A stretch of DNA of 64,000 nt, taken from Meghimatium bilineatum (Eukaryota > Mollusca > Gastropoda > Stylommatophora > Philomycidae). The stretch lies in assembly GCA_034231615.1 (NCBI GenBank), contig CM067298.1, positions 52,976,883 through 53,040,882 of the forward strand, given 5' to 3'. The notes beneath the pieces were generated by a model. That model ran no database searches. It saw only the letters and a list, made by a program, of their open reading frames with translations, and was not told the DNA's origin. The position numbers and the translations under genes were made by a program. Of this stretch, positions 12,554-26,220 are shown in pieces (the first letter of the stretch is position 1; each line of letters starts with the position of its first letter).

Positions 12554-15500
12554 TTATTTTCTTTTTCAAACTTTTCAACACATCTCATAAATGTATCTAC
12601 CGGTAGTTTATCATTAGAAATATATATTTTTATTTTATTTTTCAAACTTTTCAACACATCTCATAAATGTATCTACCTGTAGATTATCACTAGAAATATA
12701 TCTTTTCATTTTCTTTTTCAAACTTTTCAACACATCTCATAAATGTATCTACCAGTAGTTTATTATAAGAAATATATTTTTCATTTTCTTTTTCAAACTT
12801 TTCAACACATCTCATAAAAGTATCTACCGGTAGATTATCACTAAAAATATATCTTTTCACTTTCTTTTTCAAACTTTTCAACATATTTCATAAATGTATA
12901 TAGTTTATCACTAGAAATATATTTTTTTATTTCCTTTTTCAAACTTTTCAACACATCTCATAAATGTATCTAACGGTAGTTTATCATTAGAAATATATGT
13001 TTTTTATTTTCTTTTTCAAACTTTTCAACATATTTCATAAATGTATCTAGTTTATCATTAGAAATATATTTTTTTATTTTCTTTTTCAAACTTTTCAACA
13101 CATCTCATAAATGTATCTACCGGTAGTTTATCATTAGAAATATGTTTTTTTATTTTCTTTTTCAAACTTTTCAACACATCTCATAAATGTATCTACCGGT
13201 AGATTATCACTAGAAATATATCTTTTCACTTTCTTTTTCAAACTTTTCAATACATTTCTTAAATGTATATAGTTTATCATTAGAAATATTTTTTTTTATT
13301 TTCTTGTTCAAACATTTCAACACATTTCATAAATGAATATAGTTTATCATTAGAAATATATTTTTTTAAATTTCTTGTTCAAACTTTTCAACATATTTCA
13401 TAAATGTATATAGTTTATCACTAGAAATATATTTTTTGATTTTTTTTTCAAACTTTTCAACACATCTCATAAATGTATCTACCTATAGTTTATCATTGGA
13501 AATATATTTTTTATATTTTCTTGTTCAAACATTTCAACATATTTCATAAATGTATATAGTTTATCACTAGAAATATATTTTTTGATTGTCTTTTTCAAAC
13601 TTTTCAGCACATCTCATAAATGTATCAACCAGTAGTGTATCACTAGAAATATATTTTTTAATTTTCTTTTTCAAACGTTTCAACACATCTCATAAATTGA
13701 TTGTCAAATCATTAGAAATATATATTTTTGATTTTCAAACTTTTCAACACATCTCATAAATGTATCTACCGGTAGATTATCACTAGAAATATATCTTTTC
13801 ACGTTCTTTTTCAAACTTTTCAACACATTTCATAAATGAATATAGTTTATCATTAGAAATATATTTTGTTTATTTTCTTGTCCAAACTTTTCAACATATT
13901 TCATAAATGTATATAGTTTATCACTAGAAATATATTTTTTGATTGTCTTTTTCAAACTTTTCAGCACATCTCATAAATGTATCAACCAGTAGTGTATCAC
14001 TAGAAATATATTTTTTTATTTTCTTTTTCAAACTTTTCAGCACATCTCATAAATGTATCGACCAGTAGTGTATCACTAGAAATATATTTTTTTATTTTCT
14101 TTTTCAAACTTTTCAACACTTCTCATAAATGTATCTACCGGTAGTTTATCATTAGAAATATTATTTTTTTATTTTCTTGTTCAAACTTTTCAACACATTT
14201 CATAAATGAATATAGTTTATCATTAGAAATATATTTTTTTATTTTCTTGTCCAAACTTTTCAACATATTTCATAAATGTATATAGTTTATCACTAGAAAT
14301 ATATTTTTTGATTTTCTTTTTCAATCTTTTCAACACATCTCATAAATGTATCTACCGGTAGATTATCACTAAAAATATATCTTTTCACTTTCTTTTTCAA
14401 ACTTTTCAACATATTTCATAAATGTATATAGTTTATCACTAGAAATATATTTTTTGATTTCCTTTTTCAAACTTTTCAACACATCTCATAAATGTATCTA
14501 CCGGTAGTTTATCATTAGAAATATATTCTTTTTCAAACTTTTCAACATATTTCATAAATATATCTAGTTTATCATTAGAAATATATTTTTTTATTTTCTT
14601 TTTCAAACTTTTCAACACATCTCATAAATGTATCTACCGGTAGTTTATCATTAGAAATATATTTTTTTATTTTCTTTTTCAAACTTTTCAACACATCTCA
14701 TAAATGCATCTACCGGTAGATTATCACTAGAAATATTATTTTTTTGATTTTCTTTTTCAAACTTTTCAACACATCTCATAAATGTATCTACGGTAGTTTA
14801 TCATTAGAAATATATTTTTTTTATTTTGAAACTTTTCAACACATCTCATAAATGTATCTACCGGTAGATTATCACTAGAAATATATGTTTTCATTTTCTT
14901 TTTCAAACTTTTCAACACATTTCATAAATGTATATAGTTTATCATAGGAAATATATTTTTTTTATTTTCTTTTTCAAACTTTTCAACATATTTCATAAAT
15001 GTATCTAGTTTATCATTCGAAATATATTTTTTTATTTTCTTTTTCAAACTTTTCAACACATCTCATAAATGTATCTACCGGTAGTTTATCATTAGAAATA
15101 TATATTTTTATTTTATTTTTCAAACTTTTCAACACATCTCATAAATGTATCTACCTGTAGATTATCACTAGAAATATATCTTTTCATTTTCTTTTTCAAA
15201 CTTTTCAACACATCTCATAAATGTATCTACCAGTAGTTTATTATAAGAAATATATTTTTCATTTTCTTTTTCAAACTTTTCAACACATCTCATAAAAGTA
15301 TCTACCGGTAGATTATCACTAAAAATATATCTTTTCACTTTCTTTTTCAAACTTTTCAACATATTTCATAAATGTATATAGTTTATCACTAGAAATATAT
15401 TTTTTTATTTCCTTTTTCAAACTTTTCAACACATCTCATAAATGTATCTACCGGTAGTTTATCATTAGAAATATATTTTTTTATTTTCTTTTTCAAACTT

Positions 15501-15704
15501 TTCAACATATTTCATAAATGTATCTAGTTTATCATTAGAAATATATTTTTTTATTTTCTTTTTCAAACTTTTCAACACATCTCATAAATGTATCTACCGG
15601 TAGTTTATCAATAGAAATATATTTTTTTATTTTCTTTTTCAAACTTTTCAACACATCTCATAAATGTATCTACCGGTAGATTATCACTAGAAATATATCT
15701 TTTC

Positions 15705-18700
15705 ACTTTCTTTTTCAAACTTTTCAATACATTTCTTAAATGTATATAGTTTATCATTAGAAATATTTTTTTTTATTTTCTTGTTCAAACATTTCAACAC
15801 ATTTCATAAATGAATATAGTTTATCATTAGAAATATATTTTTTTAAATTTCTTGTTCAAACTTTTCAACATATTTCATAAATGTATATAGTTTATCACTA
15901 GAAATATATTTTTTGATTTTTTTTTCAAACTTTTCAACACATCTCATAAATGTATCTACCAATAGTTTATCATTGGAAATATATTTTTTATATTTTCTTG
16001 TTCAAACATTTCAACATATTTCATAAATGTATATAGTTTATCACTAGAAATATATTTTTTGATTGTCTTTTTCAAACTTTTCAGCACATCTCATAAATGT
16101 ATCAACCAGTAGTGTATCACTAGAAATATATTTTTTAATTTTCTTTTTCAAACGTTTCAACACATCTCATAAATTGATTGTCAAATCATTAGAAATATAT
16201 ATTTTTGATTTTCAAACTTTTCAACACATCTCATAAATGTATCTACCGGTAGATTATCACTAGAAATATATCTTTTCACGTTCTTTTTCAAACTTTTCAA
16301 CACATTTCATAAATGAATATAGTTTATCATTAGAAATATATTTTGTTTATTTTCTTGTCCAAACTTTTCAACATATTTCATAAATGTATATAGTTTATCA
16401 CTAGAAATATATTTTTTGATTGTCTTTTTCAAACTTTTCAGCACATCTCATAAATGTATCAACCAGTAGTGTATCACTAGAAATATATTTTTTTATTTTC
16501 TTTTTCAAACTTTTCAACACTTCTCATAAATGTATCTACCGGTAGTTTATCATTAGAAATATTATTTTTTTATTTTCTTGTTCAAACTTTTCAACACATT
16601 TCATAAATGAATATAGTTTATCATTAGAAATATATTTTGTTTATTTTCTTGTCCAAACTTTTCAACATATTTCATAAATGTATATAGTTTATCACTAGAA
16701 ATATATTTTTTGATTGTCTTTTTCAAACTTTTCAGCACATCTCATAAATGTATCAACCAGTAGTGTATCACTAGAAATATATTTTTTCACTTTCTTTTTC
16801 AAACTTTTCAATACATTTCTTAAATGTATATAGTTTATCATTAGAAATATTTTTTTTTATTTTCTTGTTCAAACATTTCAACACATTTCATAAATGAATA
16901 TAGTTTATCATTAGAAATATATTTTTTTAAATTTCTTGTTCAAACTTTTCAACATATTTCATAAATGTATATAGTTTATCACTAGAAATATATTTTTTGA
17001 TTTCCTTTTTCAAACTTTTCAACACATCTCATAAATGTATCTACCGGTAGTTTATCATTAGAAATATATTCTTTTTCAAACTTTTCAACATATTTCATAA
17101 ATATATCTAGTTTATCATTAGAAATATATTTTTTTATTTTCTTTTTCAAACTTTTCAACACATCTCATAAATGTATCTACCGGTAGTTTATCATTAGAAA
17201 TATATTTTTTTATTTTCTTTTTCAAACTTTTCAACACATCTCATAAATGCATCTACCGGTAGATTATCACTAGAAATATTATTTTTTTGATTTTCTTTTT
17301 CAAACTTTTCAACACATCTCATAAATGTATCTACGGTAGTTTATCATTAGAAATATATTTTTTTTATTTTGAAACTTTTCAACACATTTCATAAATGTAT
17401 CTACCAGTAGTTTATCACTAGAAATATATCTTTTCACTTTCTTTTTCAAACTTTTCAATACATTTCTTAAATGTATATAGTTTATCATTAGAAATATTTT
17501 TTTTTATTTTCTTGTTCAAACATTTCAACACATTTCATAAATGAATATAGTTTATCATTAGAAATATATTTTTTTAAATTTCTTGTTCAAACTTTTCAAC
17601 ATATTTCATAAATGTATATAGTTTATCACTAGAAATATATTTTTTGATTTTTTTTTCAAACTTTTCAACACATCTCATAAATGTATCTACCAATAGTTTA
17701 TCATTGGAAATATATTTTTTATATTTTCTTGTTCAAACATTTCAACATATTTCATAAATGTATATAGTTTATCACTAGAAATATATTTTTTGATTGTCTT
17801 TTTCAAACTTTTCAGCACATCTCATAAATGTATCAACCAGTAGTGTATCACTAGAAATATATTTTTTAATTTTCTTTTTCAAACGTTTCAACACATCTCA
17901 TAAATTGATTGTCAAATCATTAGAAATATATATTTTTGATTTTCAAACTTTTCAACACATCTCATAAATGTATCTACCGGTAGATTATCACTAGAAATAT
18001 ATCTTTTCACGTTCTTTTTCAAACTTTTCAACACATTTCATAAATGAATATAGTTTATCATTAGAAATATATTTTGTTTATTTTCTTGTCCAAACTTTTC
18101 AACATATTTCATAAATGTATATAGTTTATCACTAGAAATATATTTTTTGATTGTCTTTTTCAAACTTTTCAGCACATCTCATAAATGTATCAACCAGTAG
18201 TGTATCACTAGAAATATATTTTTTTATTTTCTTTTTCAAACTTTTCAACACTTCTCATAAATGTATCTACCGGTAGTTTATCATTAGAAATATTATTTTT
18301 TTATTTTCTTGTTCAAACTTTTCAACACATTTCATAAATGAATATAGTTTATCATTAGAAATATATTTTTTTTATTTTGAAACTTTTCAACACATTTCAT
18401 AAATGTATCTACCAGTAGTTTATCATTAGAAATATATTTTTTTATTTTCTTTTTCAAACTTTTCAACATATTTCATAAATGTATCTAGTTTATCATTAGA
18501 AATATATTTTGTTTATTTTCTTGTCCAAACTTTTCAACATATTTCATAAATGTATATAGTTTATCACTAGAAATATATTTTTTGATTGTCTTTTTCAAAC
18601 TTTTCAGCACATCTCATAAATGTATCAACCAGTAGTGTATCACTAGAAATATATTTTTTCACTTTCTTTTTCAAACTTTTCAATACATTTCTTAAATGTA

Positions 18701-20373
18701 TATAGTTTATCATTAGAAATATTTTTTTTTATTTTCTTGTTCAAACATTTCAACACATTTCATAAATGAATATAGTTTATCATTAGAAATATATTTTTTT
18801 AAATTTCTTGTTCCTACTTTTCAACATATTTCATAAATGTATATAGTTTATCACTAGAAATATATTTTTTGATTTTTTTTTCAAACTTTTCAACACATCT
18901 CATAAATGTATCTACCAATAGTTTATCATTGGAAATATATTTTTTATATTTTCTTGTTCAAACATTTCAACATATTTCATAAATGTATATAGTTTATCAC
19001 TAGAAATATATTTTTTGATTGTCTTTTTCAAACTTTTCAGCACATCTCATAAATGTATCAACCAGTAGTGTATCACTAGAAATATATTTTTTAATTTTCT
19101 TTTTCAAACGTTTCAACACATCTCATAAATTGATTGTCAAATCATTAGAAATATATATTTTTGATTTTCAAACTTTTCAACACATCTCATAAATGTATCT
19201 ACCGGTAGATTATCACTAGAAATATATCTTTTCACGTTCTTTTTCAAACTTTTCAACACATTTCATAAATGAATATAGTTTATCATTAGAAATATATTTT
19301 GTTTATTTTCTTGTCCAAACTTTTCAACATATTTCATAAATGTATATAGTTTATCACTAGAAATATATTTTTTGATTGTCTTTTTCAAACTTTTCAGCAC
19401 ATCTCATAAATGTATCAACCAGTAGTGTATCACTAGAAATATATTTTTTTATTTTCTTTTTCAAACTTTTCAACACTTCTCATAAATGTATCTACCGGTA
19501 GTTTATCATTAGAAATATTATTTTTTTATTTTCTTGTTCAAACTTTTCAACACATTTCATAAATGAATATAGTTTATCATTAGAAATATATTTTGTTTAT
19601 TTTCTTGTCCAAACTTTTCAACATATTTCATAAATGTATATAGTTTATCACTAGAAATATATTTTTTGATTGTCTTTTTCAAACTTTTCAGCACATCTCA
19701 TAAATGTATCAACCAGTAGTGTATCACTAGAAATATATTTTTTCACTTTCTTTTTCAAACTTTTCAATACATTTCTTAAATGTATATAGTTTATCATTAG
19801 AAATATTTTTTTTTATTTTCTTGTTCAAACATTTCAACACATTTCATAAATGAATATAGTTTATCATTAGAAATATATTTTTTTAAATTTCTTGTTCAAA
19901 CTTTTCAACATATTTCATAAATGTATATAGTTTATCACTAGAAATATATTTTTTGATTTCCTTTTTCAAACTTTTCAACACATCTCATAAATGTATCTAC
20001 CGGTAGTTTATCATTAGAAATATATTCTTTTTCAAACTTTTCAACATATTTCATAAATATATCTAGTTTATCATTAGAAATATATTTTTTTATTTTCTTT
20101 TTCAAACTTTTCAACACATCTCATAAATGTATCTACCGGTAGTTTATCATTAGAAATATATTTTTTTATTTTCTTTTTCAAACTTTTCAACACATCTCAT
20201 AAATGCATCTACCGGTAGATTATCACTAGAAATATTATTTTTTTGATTTTCTTTTTCAAACTTTTCAACACATCTCATAAATGTATCTACGGTAGTTTAT
20301 CATTAGAAATATATTTTTTTTATTTTGAAACTTTTCAACACATTTCATAAATGTATCTACCAGTAGTTTATCA
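15705..20373. repeat. Staggered block duplications, offsets 1,731 and 2,956 bp
   Basis: A variant with TTCAATACATTTCTTAAATG occurs at 15725, 16809, 17456, 18681 and 19765. The spacing 1,084 bp is seen twice (15725 to 16809, 18681 to 19765). The segment 15,705-17,417 recurs at 18,661-20,373 (offset 2,956), and its left part also recurs from about 17,436 (offset 1,731) until about 18,366. These are overlapping amplifications of one local block rather than a single periodic unit. Confidence 0.75.
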
Positions 20374-23101
20374 TTAGAAATATATTTTTTTATTTTCTTT
20401 TTCAAACTTTTCAACATATTTCATAAATGTATCTAGTTTATCATTAGAAATATATTTTTTTATTTTTTTTATTTTTCAAACTTTTCAACAACATCTCATA
20501 AATGTATCTACCGGTAGTTTATCATTCGAAATATATTTTTTTATTTTCTTTTTCAAACTTTTCAACACATCTCATAAATGTATCTACCGGTAGATTATCA
20601 CTAGAAATATATGTTTTCATTTTCTTTTTCAAACTTTTCAACACATTTCATAAATGTATCTAGTTTATCATTCGAAATATATTTTTTTATTTTCTTTTTC
20701 AAACTTTTCAACACATCTCATAAATGTATCTACCGGTAGTTTATCATTAGAAATATATATTTTTATTTTATTTTTCAAACTTTTCAACACATCTCATAAA
20801 TGTATCTACCTGTAGATTATCACTAGAAATATATCTTTTCATTTTCTTTTTCAAACTTTTCAACACATCTCATAAAAGTATCTACCGGTAGATTATCACT
20901 AAAAATATATCTTTTCACTTTCTTTTTCAAACTTTTCAACATATTTCATAAATGTATATAGTTTATCACTAGAAATATATTTTTTGATTTTTTTTTCAAA
21001 CTTTTCAACACATCTCATAAATGTATCTACCAATAGTTTATCATTGGAAATATATTTTTTATATTTTCTTGTTCAAACATTTCAACATATTTCATAAATG
21101 TATATAGTTTATCACTAGAAATATATTTTTTGATTGTCTTTTTCAAACTTTTCAGCACATCTCATAAATGTATCAACCAGTAGTGTATCACTAGAAATAT
21201 ATTTTTTAATTTTCTTTTTCAAACGTTTCAACACATCTCATAAATTGATTGTCAAATCATTAGAAATATATATTTTTGATTTTCAAACTTTTCAACACAT
21301 CTCATAAATGTATCTACCGGTAGATTATCACTAGAAATATATCTTTTCACGTTCTTTTTCAAACTTTTCAACACATTTCATAAATGAATATAGTTTATCA
21401 TTAGAAATATATTTTGTTTATTTTCTTGTCCAAACTTTTCAACATATTTCATAAATGTATATAGTTTATCACTAGAAATATATTTTTTGATTGTCTTTTT
21501 CAAACTTTTCAGCACATCTCATAAATGTATCAACCAGTAGTGTATCACTAGAAATATATTTTTTTATTTTCTTTTTCAAACTTTTCAACACTTCTCATAA
21601 ATGTATCTACCGGTAGTTTATCATTAGAAATATTATTTTTTTATTTTCTTGTTCAAACTTTTCAACACATTTCATAAATGAATATAGTTTATCATTAGAA
21701 ATATATTTTGTTTATTTTCTTGTCCAAACTTTTCAACATATTTCATAAATGTATATAGTTTATCACTAGAAATATATTTTTTGATTGTCTTTTTCAAACT
21801 TTTCAGCACATCTCATAAATGTATCAACCAGTAGTGTATCACTAGAAATATATTTTTTCACTTTCTTTTTCAAACTTTTCAATACATTTCTTAAATGTAT
21901 ATAGTTTATCATTAGAAATATTTTTTTTTATTTTCTTGTTCAAACATTTCAACACATTTCATAAATGAATATAGTTTATCATTAGAAATATATTTTTTTA
22001 AATTTCTTGTTCAAACTTTTCAACATATTTCATAAATGTATATAGTTTATCACTAGAAATATATTTTTTGATTTCCTTTTTCAAACTTTTCAACACATCT
22101 CATAAATGTATCTACCGGTAGTTTATCATTAGAAATATATTCTTTTTCAAACTTTTCAACATATTTCATAAATATATCTAGTTTATCATTAGAAATATAT
22201 TTTTTTATTTTCTTTTTCAAACTTTTCAACACATCTCATAAATGTATCTACCGGTAGTTTATCATTAGAAATATATTTTTTTATTTTCTTTTTCAAACTT
22301 TTCAACACATCTCATAAATGCATCTACCGGTAGATTATCACTAGAAATATTATTTTTTTGATTTTCTTTTTCAAACTTTTCAACACATCTCATAAATGTA
22401 TCTACGGTAGTTTATCATTAGAAATATATTTTTTTTATTTTGAAACTTTTCAACACATTTCATAAATGTATCTACCAGTAGTTTATCATTAGAAATATAT
22501 TTTTTTATTTTCTTTTTCAAACTTTTCAACATATTTCATAAATGTATCTAGTTTATCATTAGAAATATATTTTTTTATTTTTTTTCTTTTTCAAACTTTT
22601 CAACAACATCTCATAAATGTATCTACCGGTAGTTTATCATTAGAAATATATTTTTTTATTTTCTTTTTCAAACTTTTCAACACATCTCATAAATGTATCT
22701 ACCGGTAGATTATCACTAGAAATATATGTTTTCATTTTCTTTTTCAAACTTTTCAACACATTTCATAAATGTATCTAGTTTATCATTCGAAATATATTTT
22801 TTTATTTTCTTTTTCAAACTTTTCAACACATCTCATAAATGTATCTACCGGTAGTTTATCATTAGAAATATATATTTTTATTTTATTTTTCAAACTTTTC
22901 AACACATCTCATAAATGTATCTACCTGTAGATTATCACTAGAAATATATCTTTTCATTTTCTTTTTCAAACTTTTCAACACATCTCATAAAAGTATCTAC
23001 CGGTAGATTATCACTAAAAATATATCTTTTCACTTTCTTTTTCAAACTTTTCAACATATTTCATAAATGTATATAGTTTATCACTAGAAATATATTTTTT
23101 T
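18830..23101. repeat. Tandem duplication, 2,115-bp period
   Basis: Landmarks repeat exactly 2,115 bp apart: 19201 and 21316 (ACCGGTAGAT after the TTGATTTTCAAAC linker), 19765 and 21880, and 20024 and 22139. Matching begins near 18,830/20,945 and ends near 20,986/23,101. A rare AACAACATCTC variant (an extra AA-C triplet) near 20,488 also recurs near 22,602. Base differences such as TTTTATTTTTC against TTTTCTTTTTC in the linker before that variant show some drift since duplication. Confidence 0.8.
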
Positions 23102-26100
23102 ATTTCCTTTTTCAAACTTTTCAACACATCTCATAAATGTATCTACCGGTAGTTTATCATTAGAAATATATTTTTTTATTTTCTTTTTCAAACTTTTCAA
23201 CATATTTCATAAATGTATCTAGTTTATCATTAGAAATATATTTTTTTATTTTCTTTTTCAAACTTTTCAACACATCTCATAAATGTATCTACCGGTAGTT
23301 TATCATTAGAAATATATTTTTTAATTTTCTTTTTCAAACTTTTCAACACATCTCATAAATGTATCTACCGGTAGATTATCACTAGAAATATATCTTTTCA
23401 CTTTCTTTTTCAAACTTTTCAATACATTTCTTAAATGTATATAGTTTATCATTAGAAATATTTTTTTTTATTTTCTTGTTCAAACTTTTCAACATATTTC
23501 ATAAATGTATATAGTTTATCACTAGAAATATATTTTTTGATTTTTTTTTTCAAACTTTTTAACACATCTCATAAATGTATCTACCAATAGTTTATCATTG
23601 GAAATATATTTTTTATATTTTCTTGTTCAAACATTTCAACATATTTCATAAATGTATATAGTTTATCACTAGAAATATATTTTTTGATTGTCTTTTTCAA
23701 ACTTTTCAGCACATCTCATAAATGTATCAACCAGTAGTGTATCACTAGAAATATATTTTTTAATTTTCTTTTTCAAACGTTTCAACACATCTCATAAATT
23801 GATTGTCAAATCATTAGAAATATATTTTTTTTGATTTTCAAACTTTTCAACACATCTCATAAATGTATCTACCGGTAGATTATCACTAGAAATATATCTT
23901 TTCACGTTTTTTCAAACTTTTCAACACATTTCTTAAATGTATATAGTTTATCATTAGAAATATTATTTTTTTTTTTTCTTGTTCAAACTTTTCAACACAT
24001 TTCATAAATGAATATAGTTTATCATTAGAAATATATTTTGTTTATTTTCTTGTCCAAACTTTTCAACATATTTCATAAATGTATATAGTTTATCACTAGA
24101 AATATATTTTTTGATTGTCTTTTTCAAACTTTTCAGCACATCTCATAAATGTATCAACCAGTAGTGTATCACTAGAAATATATTTTTTTATTTTCTTTTT
24201 CAAACTTTTCAACACTTCTCATAAATGTATCTACCAGTAGTTTATCATTAGAAATATATTTTTTTATTTTCTTTTTCAATCTTTTCAACACATCTCATAA
24301 ATGTATCTACCGGTAGATTATCACTAAAAATATATCTTTTCACTTTCTTTTTCAAACTTTTCAACATATTTCATAAATGTATATAGTTTATCACTAGAAA
24401 TATATTTTTTGATTTCCTTTTTCAAACTTTTCAACACATCTCATAAATGTATCTACCGGTAGTTTATCATTAGAAATATATTTTTTTATTTTCTTTTTCA
24501 AACTTTTCAACATATTTCATAAATGTATCTAGTTTATCATTAGAAATATATTTTTTTATTTTCTTTTTCAAACTTTTCAACACATCTCATAAATGTATCT
24601 ACCGGTAGTTTATCATTAGAAATATATTTTTTAATTTTCTTTTTCAAACTTTTCAACACATCTCATAAATGTATCTACCGGTAGATTATCACTAGAAATA
24701 TATCTTTTCACTTTCTTTTTCAAACTTTTCAATACATTTCTTAAATGTATATAGTTTATCATTAGAAATATTTTTTTTTATTTTCTTGTTCAAACATTTC
24801 AACACATTTCATAAATGAATATAGTTTATCATTAGAAATATATTTTTTTAAATTTCTTGTTCAAACTTTTCAACATATTTCATAAATGTATATAGTTTAT
24901 CACTAGAAATATATTTTTTGATTTTTTTTTTCAAACTTTTTAACACATCTCATAAATGTATCTACCAATAGTTTATCATTGGAAATATATTTTTTATATT
25001 TTCTTGTTCAAACATTTCAACATATTTCATAAATGTATATAGTTTATCACTAGAAATATATTTTTTGATTGTCTTTTTCAAACTTTTCAGCACATCTCAT
25101 AAATGTATCAACCAGTAGTGTATCACTAGAAATATATTTTTTAATTTTCTTTTCAAACGTTTCAACACATCTCATAAATTGATTGTCAAATCATTAGAAA
25201 TATATTTTTTTGATTTTCAAACTTTTCAACACATCTCATAAATGTATCTACCGGTAGATTATCACTAGAAATATATCTTTTCACGTTTTTTCAAACTTTT
25301 CAACACATTTCTTAAATGTATATAGTTTATCATTAGAAATATTATTTTTTTTTTTCTTGTTCAAACTTTTCAACACATTTCATAAATGAATATAGTTTAT
25401 CATTAGAAATATATTTTCTTTATTTTCTTGTCCAAACTTTTCAACATATTTCATAAATGTATATAGTTTATCACTAGAAATATATTTTTTGATTGTCTTT
25501 TTCAAACTTTTCAGCACATCTCATAAATGTATCAACCAGTAGTGTATCACTAGAAATATATTTTTTTATTTTCTTTTTCAAACTTTTCAACACTTCTCAT
25601 AAATGTATCTACCGGTAGTTTATCATTAGAAATATTATTTTTTTATTTTCTTGTTCAAACTTTTCAACACATTTCATAAATGAATATAGTTTATCATTAG
25701 AAATATATTTTGTTTATTTTCTTGTCCAAACTTTTCAACATATTTCATAAATGTATATAGTTTATCACTAGAAATATATTTTTTGATTGTCTTTTTCAAA
25801 CTTTTCAGCACATCTCATAAATGTATCAACCAGTAGTGTATCACTAGAAATATATTTTTTTATTTTCTTTTTCAAACTTTTCAACACTTCTCATAAATGT
25901 ATCTACCAGTAGTTTATCATTAGAAATATATTTTTTTATTTTCTTTTTCAATCTTTTCAACACATCTCATAAATGTATCTACCGGTATATTATCACTAAA
26001 AATATATCTTTTCACTTTCTTTTTCAAACTTTTCAACATATTTCATAAATGTATATAGTTTATCACTAGAAATATATTTTTTGATTTCCTTTTTCAAACT

Positions 26101-26220
26101 TTTCAACACATCTCATAAATGTATCTACCGGTAGTTTATCATTAGAAATATATTCTTTTTCAAACTTTTCAACATATTTCATAAATATATCTAGTTTATC
26201 ATTAGAAATATATTTTTTTA

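Larger units (their letters stand above)
2985..14038. repeat. Tandem duplication of a 6.2-kb block differing by one HOR unit
   Basis: The block at about 2,985-9,214 is repeated at about 9,203-14,038. Left-side landmarks match at an offset of 6,218 (3483 and 9701; 3841 and 10059). Right-side landmarks match at 4,824 (6629 and 11453; 7866 and 12690). The two offsets differ by exactly 1,394 bp, the length of the internal higher-order repeat. The outer breakpoints are set by where aligned monomers stop matching and are good to about one monomer. Confidence 0.82.
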
